Part shown: positions 23,762 to 32,107 of the stretch, piece after piece
Layout of the letters: each line of letters starts with the position of its first letter
Numbering within the stretch: the first letter of the stretch is position 1
Assembly: GCA_038246545.1 (NCBI GenBank)
Contig: JBBRVW010000021.1
Coordinates: 1-64,000, forward strand
Source: JBBRVW01 sp038246545
GTDB lineage: Bacteria; Actinomycetota; Actinomycetes; JACCUZ01
Reading direction: 5' to 3'
DNA: 64,000 bases
Translations under genes and position numbers: made by a program
Notes under the pieces: generated by a model
What the model saw: only the letters and a program-made list of their open reading frames with translations
What the model was told of the DNA's origin: nothing
The model's database searches: none

Positions 23762-25901
23762 CCAGCTCGTCGGGCAACGGCCGCGCGTGCACGACGGTCA
23801 GGCCCGACACCGCGCGGGTGAGCACCACGTAGAGCCGGCGCAGCCCCTGCCAGGTGGAGGGCTCGCCGTCGACGATGGCCGCGGGCTCCACCACCACGAC
23901 GTGGTCGTACTCCAGCCCCTTGGCGAGCGAGGCCGGCACCACGACGACGCGTGCACCGGTGGCGTCGCGACCCAGGACGTCGTGCGGCTGGGCCAGGGCG
24001 TCGGAGAAGGCGTCGACGTCGCGGTCGGCGACCACGACGCCGACCGAGCCCGGCTCGCCGAGCACCCGGCGTACCTCCGCGGCGGCGGTGCCGACGACGT
24101 CGGCCGCGGCGACGACGTCGAGCCGGCCGTCGTTCTCCCGGACGGACTCCGGCGCGCTGACACCGGGCGCGATGTGTGGGAGCAGCCGGGCGGCGAACTC
24201 GATGACGGCCGCCGGGACGCGGTAGCCGCGGGAGAGGACCTCGACGTGCGCGCCGGGCTTCCCGAGATGGAGCAGGGTCTGGTCCCAGTCGGCCGTCGCC
24301 CACGGGGTGGTGCCCTGGGCGATGTCGCCGAGCACGGTGGCGGCCGCGGTGGAGCAGCGCCGTCCCACCGCGCGCAGCTGCATCGGCGACAGGTCCTGCG
24401 CCTCGTCGAGCACCACGTGGCCCAGGCTGGGCACCCGCTCGACGAGGTCGGCGGCCTCGTCGACCAGGACGGCGTCGGCGAGCGACCACCGCGCGGACCT
24501 CGGCCCGCGCGCCGGCTTCGCCCACAGCAGCGCCGCCTGCTCGTCGGCGTCGAGGACGCCATCGGCGGCGCGCGCCAGCACGCCCGGGTCCGACAGCAGC
24601 GCCAGCACGACGCGGACCGGGTCGACGGCCGGCCACAGGGCGTCGACCGCCTTGCGCACCGGAGAGCTGCGCGCGACCGAGTCCTGCACCCGGTCGTCGG
24701 GAGCCTCCCCGGCCGCCTCCATCTTGGTGAGCACCGCGTGCGCCAGCCGCTGCGCGAGCATCGCCCGCGCGGAGCCGTACCGGACGTCGCGGGTCCGCAG
24801 CTCGGCAACGATCTCGGCCAGCTCGTGGGCCGGCACCCGCCACCGCCGCGACCCGGTCGTCAGCACCACCGGCTCGGTCGGCTCGGCCAGCCCGGCGTGC
24901 ACGGCGCTCTCGAGCACCCTCGCCATCCGCGGGTCGCCCTTGAGGGTCGCCACGTCGGGGTCGTCCGTGCCGCGCAGCTCGACCCGGTCGCCGACCAGCT
25001 GGTCGAGGGTGAGCTGCCGGACGTGGACCTCGCCGAGCGCCGGCAGGACCGCGGAGATGTAGCCGAGGAACGCGGTGTTCGGCCCGACGACGAGGACGCC
25101 GCCGCGGCGCAGCCGGTCGCGGTGCGTGTAGAGCAGGTACGCCGCGCGGTGCAGGCCTACGGCGGTCTTGCCGGTGCCGGGTGCGCCCTGCACGCAGATC
25201 GTCTCGGTGACGTCGGCGCGCACGATGACGTCCTGCTCCGGCTGGATCGTCGCGACGATGTCGCGCATCGGCCCGACGCGTGGCTTCTCGATCTCCGCGG
25301 CGAGGATCCGGCTGCGGCCGGTCCGCTCGCCGGCGTCGAGCAGGTGCTCGTCCTCGTAGGCCGTGATCCGGCCACGGTCGAAGCCGAACCGCCGGCGCAG
25401 ACCCACGTGCATCGGCTCGGTGCGGGTCGCCCGGTAGAACGGCGTCGACACGTCGGCGCGCCAGTCGACCACCACCGGGTCGCCCGCGTCGTCGTGCACG
25501 TGGCGGCGTCCGATGTAGAAGCGCTCGTCGCCGTGCTCGGAGGTCTCGGCGAGGTCGAGCCGGCCGAAGAACAGCGGGGTCTCGGGGTCGTCGGTGAGTG
25601 CCTGCACCCTCGTGTGGAGGGACGACGCGAGGTAGGCCTCGGAGACGGCGTCGCCGCCGCGCACGTCGAGGGCGAGGGTGGCGTCGCGCATCGCGGCCAG
25701 GTCGGCGCGGGCAGCCGCGAGGTAGGCCTGCTCGGCGACGAGCGCGTCGCCGGTGGGGGTCGCGGGGTGGCCGGTGGTAGTCGGACGGCTCGTGGTGGTC
25801 GGACCGCTCGTGGTGGTCGGACCGCTCGTGGTGGTCGGACGGCTCGTGGTGGTCGGACGGCTCGTGGTCAGCTCCGTCGGGATCGGGGGTCCTGCGGGCA
25901 C
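23754..25901 (-). CDS. HelD/HelR-type superfamily 1 helicase
   Basis: UvrD-like ATPase of the HelD family; actinobacterial members (HelR) remove stalled or rifamycin-bound RNA polymerase from DNA. It is 715 aa. The N-terminal coiled-coil region reads VAEQAYLAAARADLAAMRD near residues 55-73, Walker A is GAPGTGKTA (239-247), Walker B is VVLDEAQDLSP, and SRGYRVP and ASLAKGLEYDHV are also present. The start is inferred: GTG 25901 is the only good in-frame codon before the helicase begins and follows GAGAGG. This puts a repeat-rich TTTS(R/G)P segment at residues 12-41. No rifamycin-associated element was seen upstream. Confidence 0.87.
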   Translation of the reverse strand: MPAGPPIPTELTTSRPTTTSRPTTTSGPTTTSGPTTTSRPTTTGHPATPTGDALVAEQAYLAAARADLAAMRDATLALDVRGGDAVSEAYLASSLHTRVQALTDDPETPLFFGRLDLAETSEHGDERFYIGRRHVHDDAGDPVVVDWRADVSTPFYRATRTEPMHVGLRRRFGFDRGRITAYEDEHLLDAGERTGRSRILAAEIEKPRVGPMRDIVATIQPEQDVIVRADVTETICVQGAPGTGKTAVGLHRAAYLLYTHRDRLRRGGVLVVGPNTAFLGYISAVLPALGEVHVRQLTLDQLVGDRVELRGTDDPDVATLKGDPRMARVLESAVHAGLAEPTEPVVLTTGSRRWRVPAHELAEIVAELRTRDVRYGSARAMLAQRLAHAVLTKMEAAGEAPDDRVQDSVARSSPVRKAVDALWPAVDPVRVVLALLSDPGVLARAADGVLDADEQAALLWAKPARGPRSARWSLADAVLVDEAADLVERVPSLGHVVLDEAQDLSPMQLRAVGRRCSTAAATVLGDIAQGTTPWATADWDQTLLHLGKPGAHVEVLSRGYRVPAAVIEFAARLLPHIAPGVSAPESVRENDGRLDVVAAADVVGTAAAEVRRVLGEPGSVGVVVADRDVDAFSDALAQPHDVLGRDATGARVVVVPASLAKGLEYDHVVVVEPAAIVDGEPSTWQGLRRLYVVLTRAVSGLTVVHARPLPDELGA
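25780..25869. repeat. Five 18-bp tandem repeats in the helicase N-terminus
   Basis: Unit GTCGGAC(G/C)GCTCGTGGTG, five copies with one variable base, last copy ending in C. Being 18 bp, it keeps frame and encodes TTTSRP/TTTSGP hexapeptides in the helicase. Near-identical copies mark it as a recently expanded, probably length-variable locus. Confidence 0.9.
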
Positions 25902-26162
25902 GCGGCAGCACGCCTCTCGTCTCGTCGGCAGCGCAGCGGCTGCCGAGGTCGTCGCTCGGCTCGTCGGGAAAGGGGGCGCAGCAGGGTACTCCGTCAGGTG
26001 GGCGACGCGGTAGGTCCGAGCCGGCCACCGGCGACGATGGCCGGTGACCGCCTGCCGACCCCCGATGACGCAGCGAAGTCGCCCTTGCCAGAAGACATCA
26101 AGGGGGGCAAATTGACCCCGCAGTCGTCGAGGAGACCCCTCGGCCGCATATCTGGAGGCGCC

Positions 26163-27986
26163 GTGAGATCCGCCCGCCCACTCGTCCTCGCCGCCGTCGC
26201 GGCCCTGGCCCTCGCCCTCCCCGGCGTCGCCGTGGCCGCCAGCCCGGACCCAGGCGAGGTGACGGTCGGCAGCACCGACTCGTTCTTCTCCCAGAACAAG
26301 CAGAACGAGCCCGGGTTGGCCGTCGACCAGTCGAACCCGCTGGTCCTGGCCGCCGGCGCCAACGACAACATCGACCTCGAGCTCTGCAACGCGGGTGACC
26401 CGCGGACCTGCCCGTTCACCCCCGGTGTCGGCGTGTCCGGTGTCCAGTTCTCGCTGAACGGCGGGGAGGCCTGGCTGCAGCCCACGTACACGGGCTACTC
26501 CGCTCGCGGCTGCCTCGGCGACCCGGACCCGACAGTGACCTCGGACCCCTGCCAGCCGGTTGCCGGCGGCCCGATCGGGACGCTCCCCTGGTACTACGAG
26601 AACGGCCTGGTCTCCAACGGCGACCCCGAGCTCGCGTTCGGCCCGAGGCCGGACGGGCACGGCGGGTTCACCTTCGCGAACGGGTCACGCCTCTACTACG
26701 CCAACATCGCGACCCCGTTCCCCGGCAACCCCGGCTTCAAGGGTGCCGCCGCGATCGCCGTGTCCCGCACCGACGACCCGGCCGCCGCGGCGGCGGGAGA
26801 CAAGACGGCGTGGAAGCAGCCGGTCATCGTCACCAAGCAGAACTCGGCCCTGTTCAGCGACAAGGAGCAGCTCTGGGCCGACAACGCCGCGACCAGCCCG
26901 CACTTCGGGAACGCCTACGTCTGCAACGTCGGCTTCCGCGGCAACGGCGGTGCGGAGCCGGTGCTGTTCGCCCGGTCGACCGACGGCGGAGACACCTGGA
27001 CGTCACGGCAGATCAGCCCGGCGACGAACAACGCCCAGTCCGGAGGCCGGCAGGGCTGCGCCATCCGCACCGACAGCCGCGGCACCGTCTACGTGGTGTG
27101 GAGCGGGTTCGACAAGCAGCGCCAGACCGGGGTCTTCTACCAGACGCGCTCGTTCGACGGCGGTCGCAACTTCGAGCGTCCGAGGGTCGTCGTCGACGTG
27201 GCCGGGATCGGTCAGTTCGACCCGGTGCAGGGCCGCTACACCATCGACGGCGTCGCGGGAGCGCGGACCGACGTGTTCCCGAGCATCGACATCGCGAACG
27301 GCGCCCCGTCCGGGACCGACGCCACCGACGAGGTCCTCGTTGCCTGGTCGGACGACCGGGCCGGGACGAACGCCGAGCAGGCCTACCTGATCCGGTCGAC
27401 GAACCGCGGCGCCAGCTACTCGGCCGCCACCGCGGTCTCGGAGACCGGCGACCGGGCCAACCAGCCGGCGGTGGCGATCTCGCCCGACGGCACCGACGCC
27501 TACCTGGTCTACAACGCCTATCTGGCGCCGTGGCAGAAGACAACCGCCGTGCGGCGACCGATGCTGGGCGTCGTGCGGCACGCGGACATCGGTGCAGGTG
27601 GGGTGGTCGGGGCCTTCGGCACGGTGCACCGCGGTGCGGAAGGGGACGCCAGAGGTTCCAGCGCGAACGGGCTGACGGCGGAGTTCCTCGGCGACTACAA
27701 CTACGCGGTCGCCACCCGTGACTCGGGCACGTCGGTCTGGAACGACGTCCGGGAAGCGGCGGACTGCCTGTTGATCGACGCCTACCGTCAGAAGCTGGTC
27801 GACGCGGCCAACGCAGGCGCCCCGCCGATGGAGCCCGAGGAGCCGGACAACCGGGACGTCGCGGCGGAGCTGCCGCCGACGGCCCTCGGCGCCCGCCCGG
27901 CACCGAATCAGGAGTGCCCGCAGACCGAGTCGGCGGCGTTCGGCAACACCAGCATCTACGGGCTCGTCGCGGTCGACGTGTCGTAG
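26163..27986 (+). CDS. Secreted protein with sialidase-type Asp-box repeats
   Basis: A 607-aa exported protein. The GTG at 26163 has GGAGG 5 bp upstream. A signal peptide covers about residues 1-27, with hydrophobic core LVLAAVAALALALPG and cleavage after AVA-A. The mature part has beta-propeller (BNR/sialidase-like) features: Asp-box RSTDGGDTW near 275, then RSFDGGRNF and RSTNRGASY. The catalytic Arg triad of true sialidases is not evident, so the enzyme class is open. An in-frame ATG at 26037 would put 42 residues before the signal peptide and was rejected. It is divergent from the helicase and closed by a strong terminator. Confidence 0.85.
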   Translation: MRSARPLVLAAVAALALALPGVAVAASPDPGEVTVGSTDSFFSQNKQNEPGLAVDQSNPLVLAAGANDNIDLELCNAGDPRTCPFTPGVGVSGVQFSLNGGEAWLQPTYTGYSARGCLGDPDPTVTSDPCQPVAGGPIGTLPWYYENGLVSNGDPELAFGPRPDGHGGFTFANGSRLYYANIATPFPGNPGFKGAAAIAVSRTDDPAAAAAGDKTAWKQPVIVTKQNSALFSDKEQLWADNAATSPHFGNAYVCNVGFRGNGGAEPVLFARSTDGGDTWTSRQISPATNNAQSGGRQGCAIRTDSRGTVYVVWSGFDKQRQTGVFYQTRSFDGGRNFERPRVVVDVAGIGQFDPVQGRYTIDGVAGARTDVFPSIDIANGAPSGTDATDEVLVAWSDDRAGTNAEQAYLIRSTNRGASYSAATAVSETGDRANQPAVAISPDGTDAYLVYNAYLAPWQKTTAVRRPMLGVVRHADIGAGGVVGAFGTVHRGAEGDARGSSANGLTAEFLGDYNYAVATRDSGTSVWNDVREAADCLLIDAYRQKLVDAANAGAPPMEPEEPDNRDVAAELPPTALGARPAPNQECPQTESAAFGNTSIYGLVAVDVS

Positions 27987-27999
27987 CGCACTGCCACCC

Positions 28000-28036
28000 A
28001 CGAGGGTCGGCCGCCGAAGCGGCGGCCGACCCTCGT
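28000..28036 (+). terminator. Strong hairpin between the secreted protein and a convergent gene
   Basis: A perfect 16-bp stem, ACGAGGGTCGGCCGCC with GGCGGCCGACCCTCGT, around a 5-nt GAAGC loop. Being symmetrical, it can serve both the plus-strand secreted-protein gene and the minus-strand gene at 28093. Confidence 0.85.
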
Positions 28037-28092
28037 CGTGCGTGGCCGCGCGTGAGGGGGACGTTCGCGGTGCGCCGGGCAGTTGACGGAGG

Positions 28093-28548
28093 TCAGGCGC
28101 TGGCGAGCAGTGCGCGGCGCAGGCGCGCGAGGCGGACGTGCAGCAGCGTCGGCGACGTCGCCGTGCTCGAGAAGACGAGGCGTGCCACGAGCAGCCTGGC
28201 GACGTGCACCGAGCGGGCATCCTCGGCCCCGGTGACCGGTGGCAGGGCGGCGGACCGGGCGAGCCCGGCGACGGCGCTCTCCAGGGTTGCCATCGCGGCG
28301 GCGACCTCGGCGGCCGCCGCGGCGGGGACCTCGAGGACCGCCGACCGGAGCGCGTCGGTCACCTGCCACCAGACCGGGAAGGGCACCGGGTCGTCGACGC
28401 TCTTGCGGACCAGCGCGCCGGCCACGGCGTGCTCGGCCAGCCGCCCGGCGAGGTCGCTCCGGCCATGGTCGTCCGGGCCCGGCGGCACGGTCGTGACACG
28501 GCCTTCGGCGGTGCGCTCGGTGCCCGGGTGGGTGGCGGTGGCAGTCAT
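28093..28548 (-). CDS. Uncharacterised Ala-rich 151-aa protein
   Basis: Not recognised. The protein has a polar N-terminal 30 residues, then PVPFPVWWQVTDALRSAV near residues 54-71, followed by amphipathic Ala/Leu helices to the end (LARLRRALLASA). No signal peptide. The ATG at 28548 follows GAGGAGCAGCC. It is divergent from the acyl-CoA ligase and could be a small helical-bundle protein. No function can be assigned. Confidence 0.65.
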   Translation of the reverse strand: MTATATHPGTERTAEGRVTTVPPGPDDHGRSDLAGRLAEHAVAGALVRKSVDDPVPFPVWWQVTDALRSAVLEVPAAAAAEVAAAMATLESAVAGLARSAALPPVTGAEDARSVHVARLLVARLVFSSTATSPTLLHVRLARLRRALLASA

Positions 28549-28691
28549 GGCTGCTCCTCGGTGGAGGTCGGGAGGGGTGCGACGTCCTGACCGTCCAACC
28601 GCCCCCTGTGAAGGGGCTGTGGGCGGTCTGCGGGTCCGCTGCGAGGCAGGCCTGCACGCAGGTCTGGTGGCCCGGCCCCGGGGGAGGGACG

Positions 28692-30359
28692 ATGCCAGGT
28701 ATGCGGGAGCCGCCTGTCCTCACCTCGTACGCCAGCGGTACCGCTGACCTCCCCCTGCTCGGAGAGACGATCGGTGCCAACCTCGAGCGGACGGTGGCGC
28801 GCTGTGGCTCCCGGAAGGCGCTGGTCGACGTCCCCACCGGTCGCCGGTGGACCTACGCCGAGCTGGACGCGGACGTCGACGCCGTGGCCCGCGGGCTGCT
28901 CGCGATGGACGTCGGCGCAGGCGACCGGGTGGGCATCTGGGCGCCCAACTGCCCCGAGTGGGTGCTGGTGCAGTACGCCACCGCGAAGGTCGGCGCGGTG
29001 CTCGTGAACGTCAACCCGGCGTACCGCACCCACGAGCTGTCCTACGTCCTCAGCCAGGCCGGGGTCAGCGTGCTGGTCACCGCCGAGTCGTTCAAGGGCA
29101 GCGACTACGTGGCCATGGTCGAGGAGGTGCGTGGCGACTGCCGTGCGCTGCGCGACCTGGTCGTCATCGGCTGGCCGTCATGGGACGCGATGGTCGCGGC
29201 CGGCGTCGGTGTCGGGCCTGCGACGCTGCGCGCGCGGTCGGCGTCGCTGTCGTTCGACGACCCCATCAACATCCAGTACACGTCGGGGACGACGGGTTTT
29301 CCCAAGGGCGCGACGCTGTCGCACCACAACATCCTCAACAACGGCTACTTCGTCGCGGGCACGTGCGGCTTCACGGAGGACGACACGGTGGTCCTGCCGG
29401 TGCCCTTCTACCACTGCTTCGGCATGGTGATGGGCAACCTCGGCGCCACCACCCACGGCGCCACCATCGTCATCCCCTCGAGGGGGTTCGACCCCGCCGC
29501 CGCGCTCGATGCCGTCCAGCGGACCGGCGCCACTGCGCTCTACGGCGTGCCGACGATGTTCATCGCCGAGCTGGCGCTGCCCGACTTCGCGACATACGAC
29601 CTCTCGACGCTGCGCACCGGGATCATGGCCGGCTCGCCGTGCCCGGTCGAGGTGATGAAGCGGGTCGTCGCGGAGATGCACATGGCCGAGGTGACCATCG
29701 CCTACGGCATGACCGAGACCTCGCCGGTGTCGACGCAGACCCGGCGCGAGGACGACCTCGAGCGGCGGGTGTCGACGGTCGGCAGCGTGCACCCGCACGT
29801 GGAGGTGAAGGTCGTCGACCCGGAAAGCGGCCTGACGCTGCCGCGCGGCGAGCCGGGCGAGCTCTGCACCCGCGGCTACTCGGTGATGCTCGGCTACTGG
29901 GACGAGCCGGAGAAGACTGCCGACGTGCTCGACCCGGCCGGCTGGATGCACACCGGCGACCTCGCGGCGATGGACGCCGACGGCTACCTCAGCATCGTCG
30001 GCCGCATCAAGGACCTGGTGATCCGCGGCGGCGAGAACGTCTACCCGCGCGAGGTCGAGGAGTTCCTCTTCACGCACCCGGACATCGCCGACGTCCAGGT
30101 CGTCGGAGTTCCCGATTCCAAGTACGGCGAGGAGCTCTGCGCCTGGGTCCGGCTGCGTGACGGCGCGCAGCCGATGGACGCTGCGGCGGTGCGCGAGTTC
30201 TGCGCGGGGAGGCTGGCGCATTACAAGGTCCCGCGCTACGTCCACGTCGTCGACGAGTTCCCGATGACCGTGACCGGCAAGGTCCGCAAGGTCGAGATGC
30301 GCGAGCGGTCCGTCGAGCTCCTCGGTCTCCAGGCGGCCGCCGCCACCCGGCACGCCTGA
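28692..30359 (+). CDS. Acyl-CoA synthetase (AMP-binding, FadD type)
   Basis: ANL-superfamily ligase activating a carboxylic acid with ATP and joining it to CoA. It is 555 aa. The P-loop-like motif is YTSGTTGFPKGATLSHHN near residues 196-213. A5 is YGMTETSP near 338, A7 is GWMHTGDLA near 416, A8 is GRIKDLVIRGGENVYPREVE near 437, and the A10 lysine is in TGKVRK near 532. Overall resemblance is to medium/long-chain fatty-acyl-CoA synthetases. The start is ATG 28692 after GGGAGGGA; ATG 28701 is an alternative. Confidence 0.93.
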   Translation: MPGMREPPVLTSYASGTADLPLLGETIGANLERTVARCGSRKALVDVPTGRRWTYAELDADVDAVARGLLAMDVGAGDRVGIWAPNCPEWVLVQYATAKVGAVLVNVNPAYRTHELSYVLSQAGVSVLVTAESFKGSDYVAMVEEVRGDCRALRDLVVIGWPSWDAMVAAGVGVGPATLRARSASLSFDDPINIQYTSGTTGFPKGATLSHHNILNNGYFVAGTCGFTEDDTVVLPVPFYHCFGMVMGNLGATTHGATIVIPSRGFDPAAALDAVQRTGATALYGVPTMFIAELALPDFATYDLSTLRTGIMAGSPCPVEVMKRVVAEMHMAEVTIAYGMTETSPVSTQTRREDDLERRVSTVGSVHPHVEVKVVDPESGLTLPRGEPGELCTRGYSVMLGYWDEPEKTADVLDPAGWMHTGDLAAMDADGYLSIVGRIKDLVIRGGENVYPREVEEFLFTHPDIADVQVVGVPDSKYGEELCAWVRLRDGAQPMDAAAVREFCAGRLAHYKVPRYVHVVDEFPMTVTGKVRKVEMRERSVELLGLQAAAATRHA

Positions 30360-30390
30360 CCGCCGCGGACCGCCCCCGCCGTCCGGGGTC

Positions 30391-30419
30391 TTGCGGTGAC
30401 TTGCGGCACCAGGTACCTT
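30391..30419 (+). promoter_or_regulatory. padR promoter with possible autoregulatory site
   Basis: TTGCGG (30391-30396) and TACCTT (30414-30419) are 17 bp apart and fit -35/-10 boxes. The -10 ends 7 bp before the ATG at 30427, so the mRNA is probably leaderless. The palindrome AGGTACCT (30411-30418) overlaps the -10 and could be the PadR operator. Confidence 0.55.
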
Positions 30420-30426
30420 GTGACGC

Positions 30427-30810
30427 ATGGAACCGGCGTCCGGCAACGTCGCCACCCAGCTGCGGCGGGGGGTCCTCGAGCACTGCGTGCTCGCGGTGCT
30501 GGCGAGGTCGCCGGAGTACGCGTTCGAGCTGGTCCGGCGGCTGTCGGAGGTCGACGGCCTGGTCACCAGCGAGGGCACGATCTACCCGCTGCTGTCCCGG
30601 CTGAGTCGCGACGGTCTGGTCGCCACGACCTGGCAGCCTTCGGACGCCGGCCCGCCCCGCAAGTACTACGACCTGACAGCTGCCGGACGGCGCGCGCTGG
30701 CCGCGTTCGCCGCCGAGTGGACCACGTTCACCCAGGGTGTCGACGACCTGCTCCGGCAGGCCGGGGTCGCCGTGGGTGGGCGGCCGAGAGGAGCACGAGG
30801 TGACCGCTGA
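30427..30810 (+). CDS. PadR family transcriptional regulator
   Basis: A 127-aa PadR-type winged-helix repressor. The N-terminus is LRRGVLEHCVLAVLAR, the recognition region SEGTIYPLLSRLSRDGLV near residues 48-65, and the wing is PPRKYYDLTAAGRRAL near 76-91. It overlaps the next gene, a HAAS-type membrane protein, by 11 bp; in this arrangement the PadR protein usually controls its partner. Ligand unknown. Confidence 0.93.
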   Translation: MEPASGNVATQLRRGVLEHCVLAVLARSPEYAFELVRRLSEVDGLVTSEGTIYPLLSRLSRDGLVATTWQPSDAGPPRKYYDLTAAGRRALAAFAAEWTTFTQGVDDLLRQAGVAVGGRPRGARGDR

Positions 30811-31477
30811 CCCGGGAGCCGACCCGGTGGAGCTGCCCGAGGTACGCGAGTACCTCGAGCGGCTGCGCGCCGAGGGGTGGCACCTTCCGCCCGACCGGCT
30901 CGAGGAGATGGTGGACGACGTCCGAGCGCATGTGCGTGAGGCCGTGGCCGCCGGGGTCGCGGCCGGCGACGACGCCGGTGTCGCCGCGCGCAACGCGCTC
31001 GAGCGGCTGGGGGCGCCCGCCGAGATCGTCCGGGCCGAGGCAGAGCAGTCGGGAGTGCCGACCGGGCCGGAGCCGGTTCCTGCGCGGCCCGGAGCGATGG
31101 TGCGCTACGGCGAGCCGGTGGCGATCTTCCTGCTGATGTTCGGCGCGTTCCTGCTCGTGGTGGGCTGGCTGGTCGGGGTCCTGCTGTTGTGGCTGTCACC
31201 GAGCTGGCGGCTGCGGGAGAAGGCGCTGGGCACCCTCGTCTGGCCGTTCGGGTACCTGGGTGTCGGGCTCGCCGCCGGCCTGGTGACGTACACCGAGTCG
31301 TGCGTGTCGACGGGTACGGCGGCGGGGGGCGCCGACATCACGACCTGTACGGGCGGCCCTCCGTACCCGGGCTGGGTGGGGGTGCTCATCGGGATCGGGG
31401 TGCTGGTTGCACCGGTGGCCGTCGCGGCGGTCCTCTGGCGGCGCCGGCAGGCCGTGCTCGACGGGCGGGCGGCGTGA
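30800..31477 (+). CDS. HAAS-domain membrane protein, partner of PadR
   Basis: A 225-aa protein. The N-terminal 80 residues form a HAAS-like (DUF1700-like) cytoplasmic domain, with YLERLRAEGWHLPPDRLEEM and VRAHVREAV and NALERLGAPAEI. Three membrane helices follow near 100-125, 145-165 and 195-215. The cytoplasmic domain is found with PadR repressors, and the pair probably senses an envelope signal (inference). The GTG at 30800 follows GAGAGGAG and lies inside padR, so expression is coupled. A second HAAS-type gene without PadR is at 39371. Confidence 0.83.
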   Translation: MTADPGADPVELPEVREYLERLRAEGWHLPPDRLEEMVDDVRAHVREAVAAGVAAGDDAGVAARNALERLGAPAEIVRAEAEQSGVPTGPEPVPARPGAMVRYGEPVAIFLLMFGAFLLVVGWLVGVLLLWLSPSWRLREKALGTLVWPFGYLGVGLAAGLVTYTESCVSTGTAAGGADITTCTGGPPYPGWVGVLIGIGVLVAPVAVAAVLWRRRQAVLDGRAA

Positions 31478-31562
31478 CCCGGCCGCGGCAGTCACCACCG
31501 TGACGGCCACCGCCCTCGCGCGCTGTGCCCTGGACCGACCCGCCACGACGATCTGAGCCGGG

Positions 31563-32105
31563 CTACCAGTCGTCGCCGGGCCGTTCTTCGCAGGTGATCG
31601 CGGCGGTCGGGTCGAGGTCGGTGCTGGCCGGGCAGCGCAGCACGAGGAGGCTGCCGTCGTCGTCGGGCGTGCGCTGCACCCGTCCGTCGTCGAGCCGGAC
31701 CTGCGTCGGGCCGCCCCACCGCTCCCAGCCGAGCCGCTCGTAGAACGCGTGCCGGCCGGTCGACAGGGCGCCCAGCTCGTACTGCTCGCGGAGCAGGACG
31801 CCGACAGCCGCCAGGACGGCGGAGCCCAGGCCCTGCCGCTCCCGCCCAGGTGCTGTCGCCACCCCCTCGACGTAGCCGGCGGCCAACGGCCGGTCGCCGA
31901 CCACGAGCAGCCGCGGCACCACCGCCGCACCGGCCACCGGGACACCCTCCTCGAGCGCGACCACCCGCCAGCCGCCGTACGTGTGCTCCCAGTCGTGCTG
32001 GTCGAAGCGGCCGCCGAACGCCGCGAACGTCAGCTCGCGCACGCCTTCCAGCACGCCGGCCGGGAGCTCGTCGCCGTCGGCCACCTCGACGTGGAGTGCG
32101 GCCAT
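31563..32105 (-). CDS. AAC(2')-I-like aminoglycoside 2'-N-acetyltransferase
   Basis: GNAT acetyltransferase of 180 aa. It resembles mycobacterial AAC(2')-I enzymes along its length: FDQHDWEHTYGGW near residues 34-46, GYVEGVATAPGRERQGLG (acetyl-CoA loop) near 76-93, YELGALSTGRHAFYERLGW near 107-125, RTPDDDGSLLVL near 140, and the end CEERPGDDW. Such enzymes acetylate 2'-amino groups of gentamicin-class drugs. In mycobacteria they are intrinsic genes with a likely housekeeping role, so resistance is not implied. It starts 2 bp after the xpb stop, same operon. Confidence 0.85.
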   Translation of the reverse strand: MAALHVEVADGDELPAGVLEGVRELTFAAFGGRFDQHDWEHTYGGWRVVALEEGVPVAGAAVVPRLLVVGDRPLAAGYVEGVATAPGRERQGLGSAVLAAVGVLLREQYELGALSTGRHAFYERLGWERWGGPTQVRLDDGRVQRTPDDDGSLLVLRCPASTDLDPTAAITCEERPGDDW

Positions 32106-32107
32106 GG

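Noticed and set aside
25780..25869. CRISPR-like array
   Set aside because: The 18-bp units are directly tandem without unique spacers and keep the coding frame; no cas genes.
26037..26162. Alternative ATG at 26037 for the secreted Asp-box protein
   Set aside because: It would place 42 polar residues before the signal peptide; the GTG at 26163 has GGAGG and begins directly with the signal.
25902..26162. Rifamycin-associated element upstream of the helicase
   Set aside because: No match to the known inverted repeat could be found by eye; only a short GGCAGC/GCTGCC dyad is present.
25902..26660. Extension of the helicase frame upstream to 26660
   Set aside because: It would cross the promoter and signal peptide of the divergent secreted protein and has no homology to HelD N-termini; GTG 25901 with GAGAGG is the better start.
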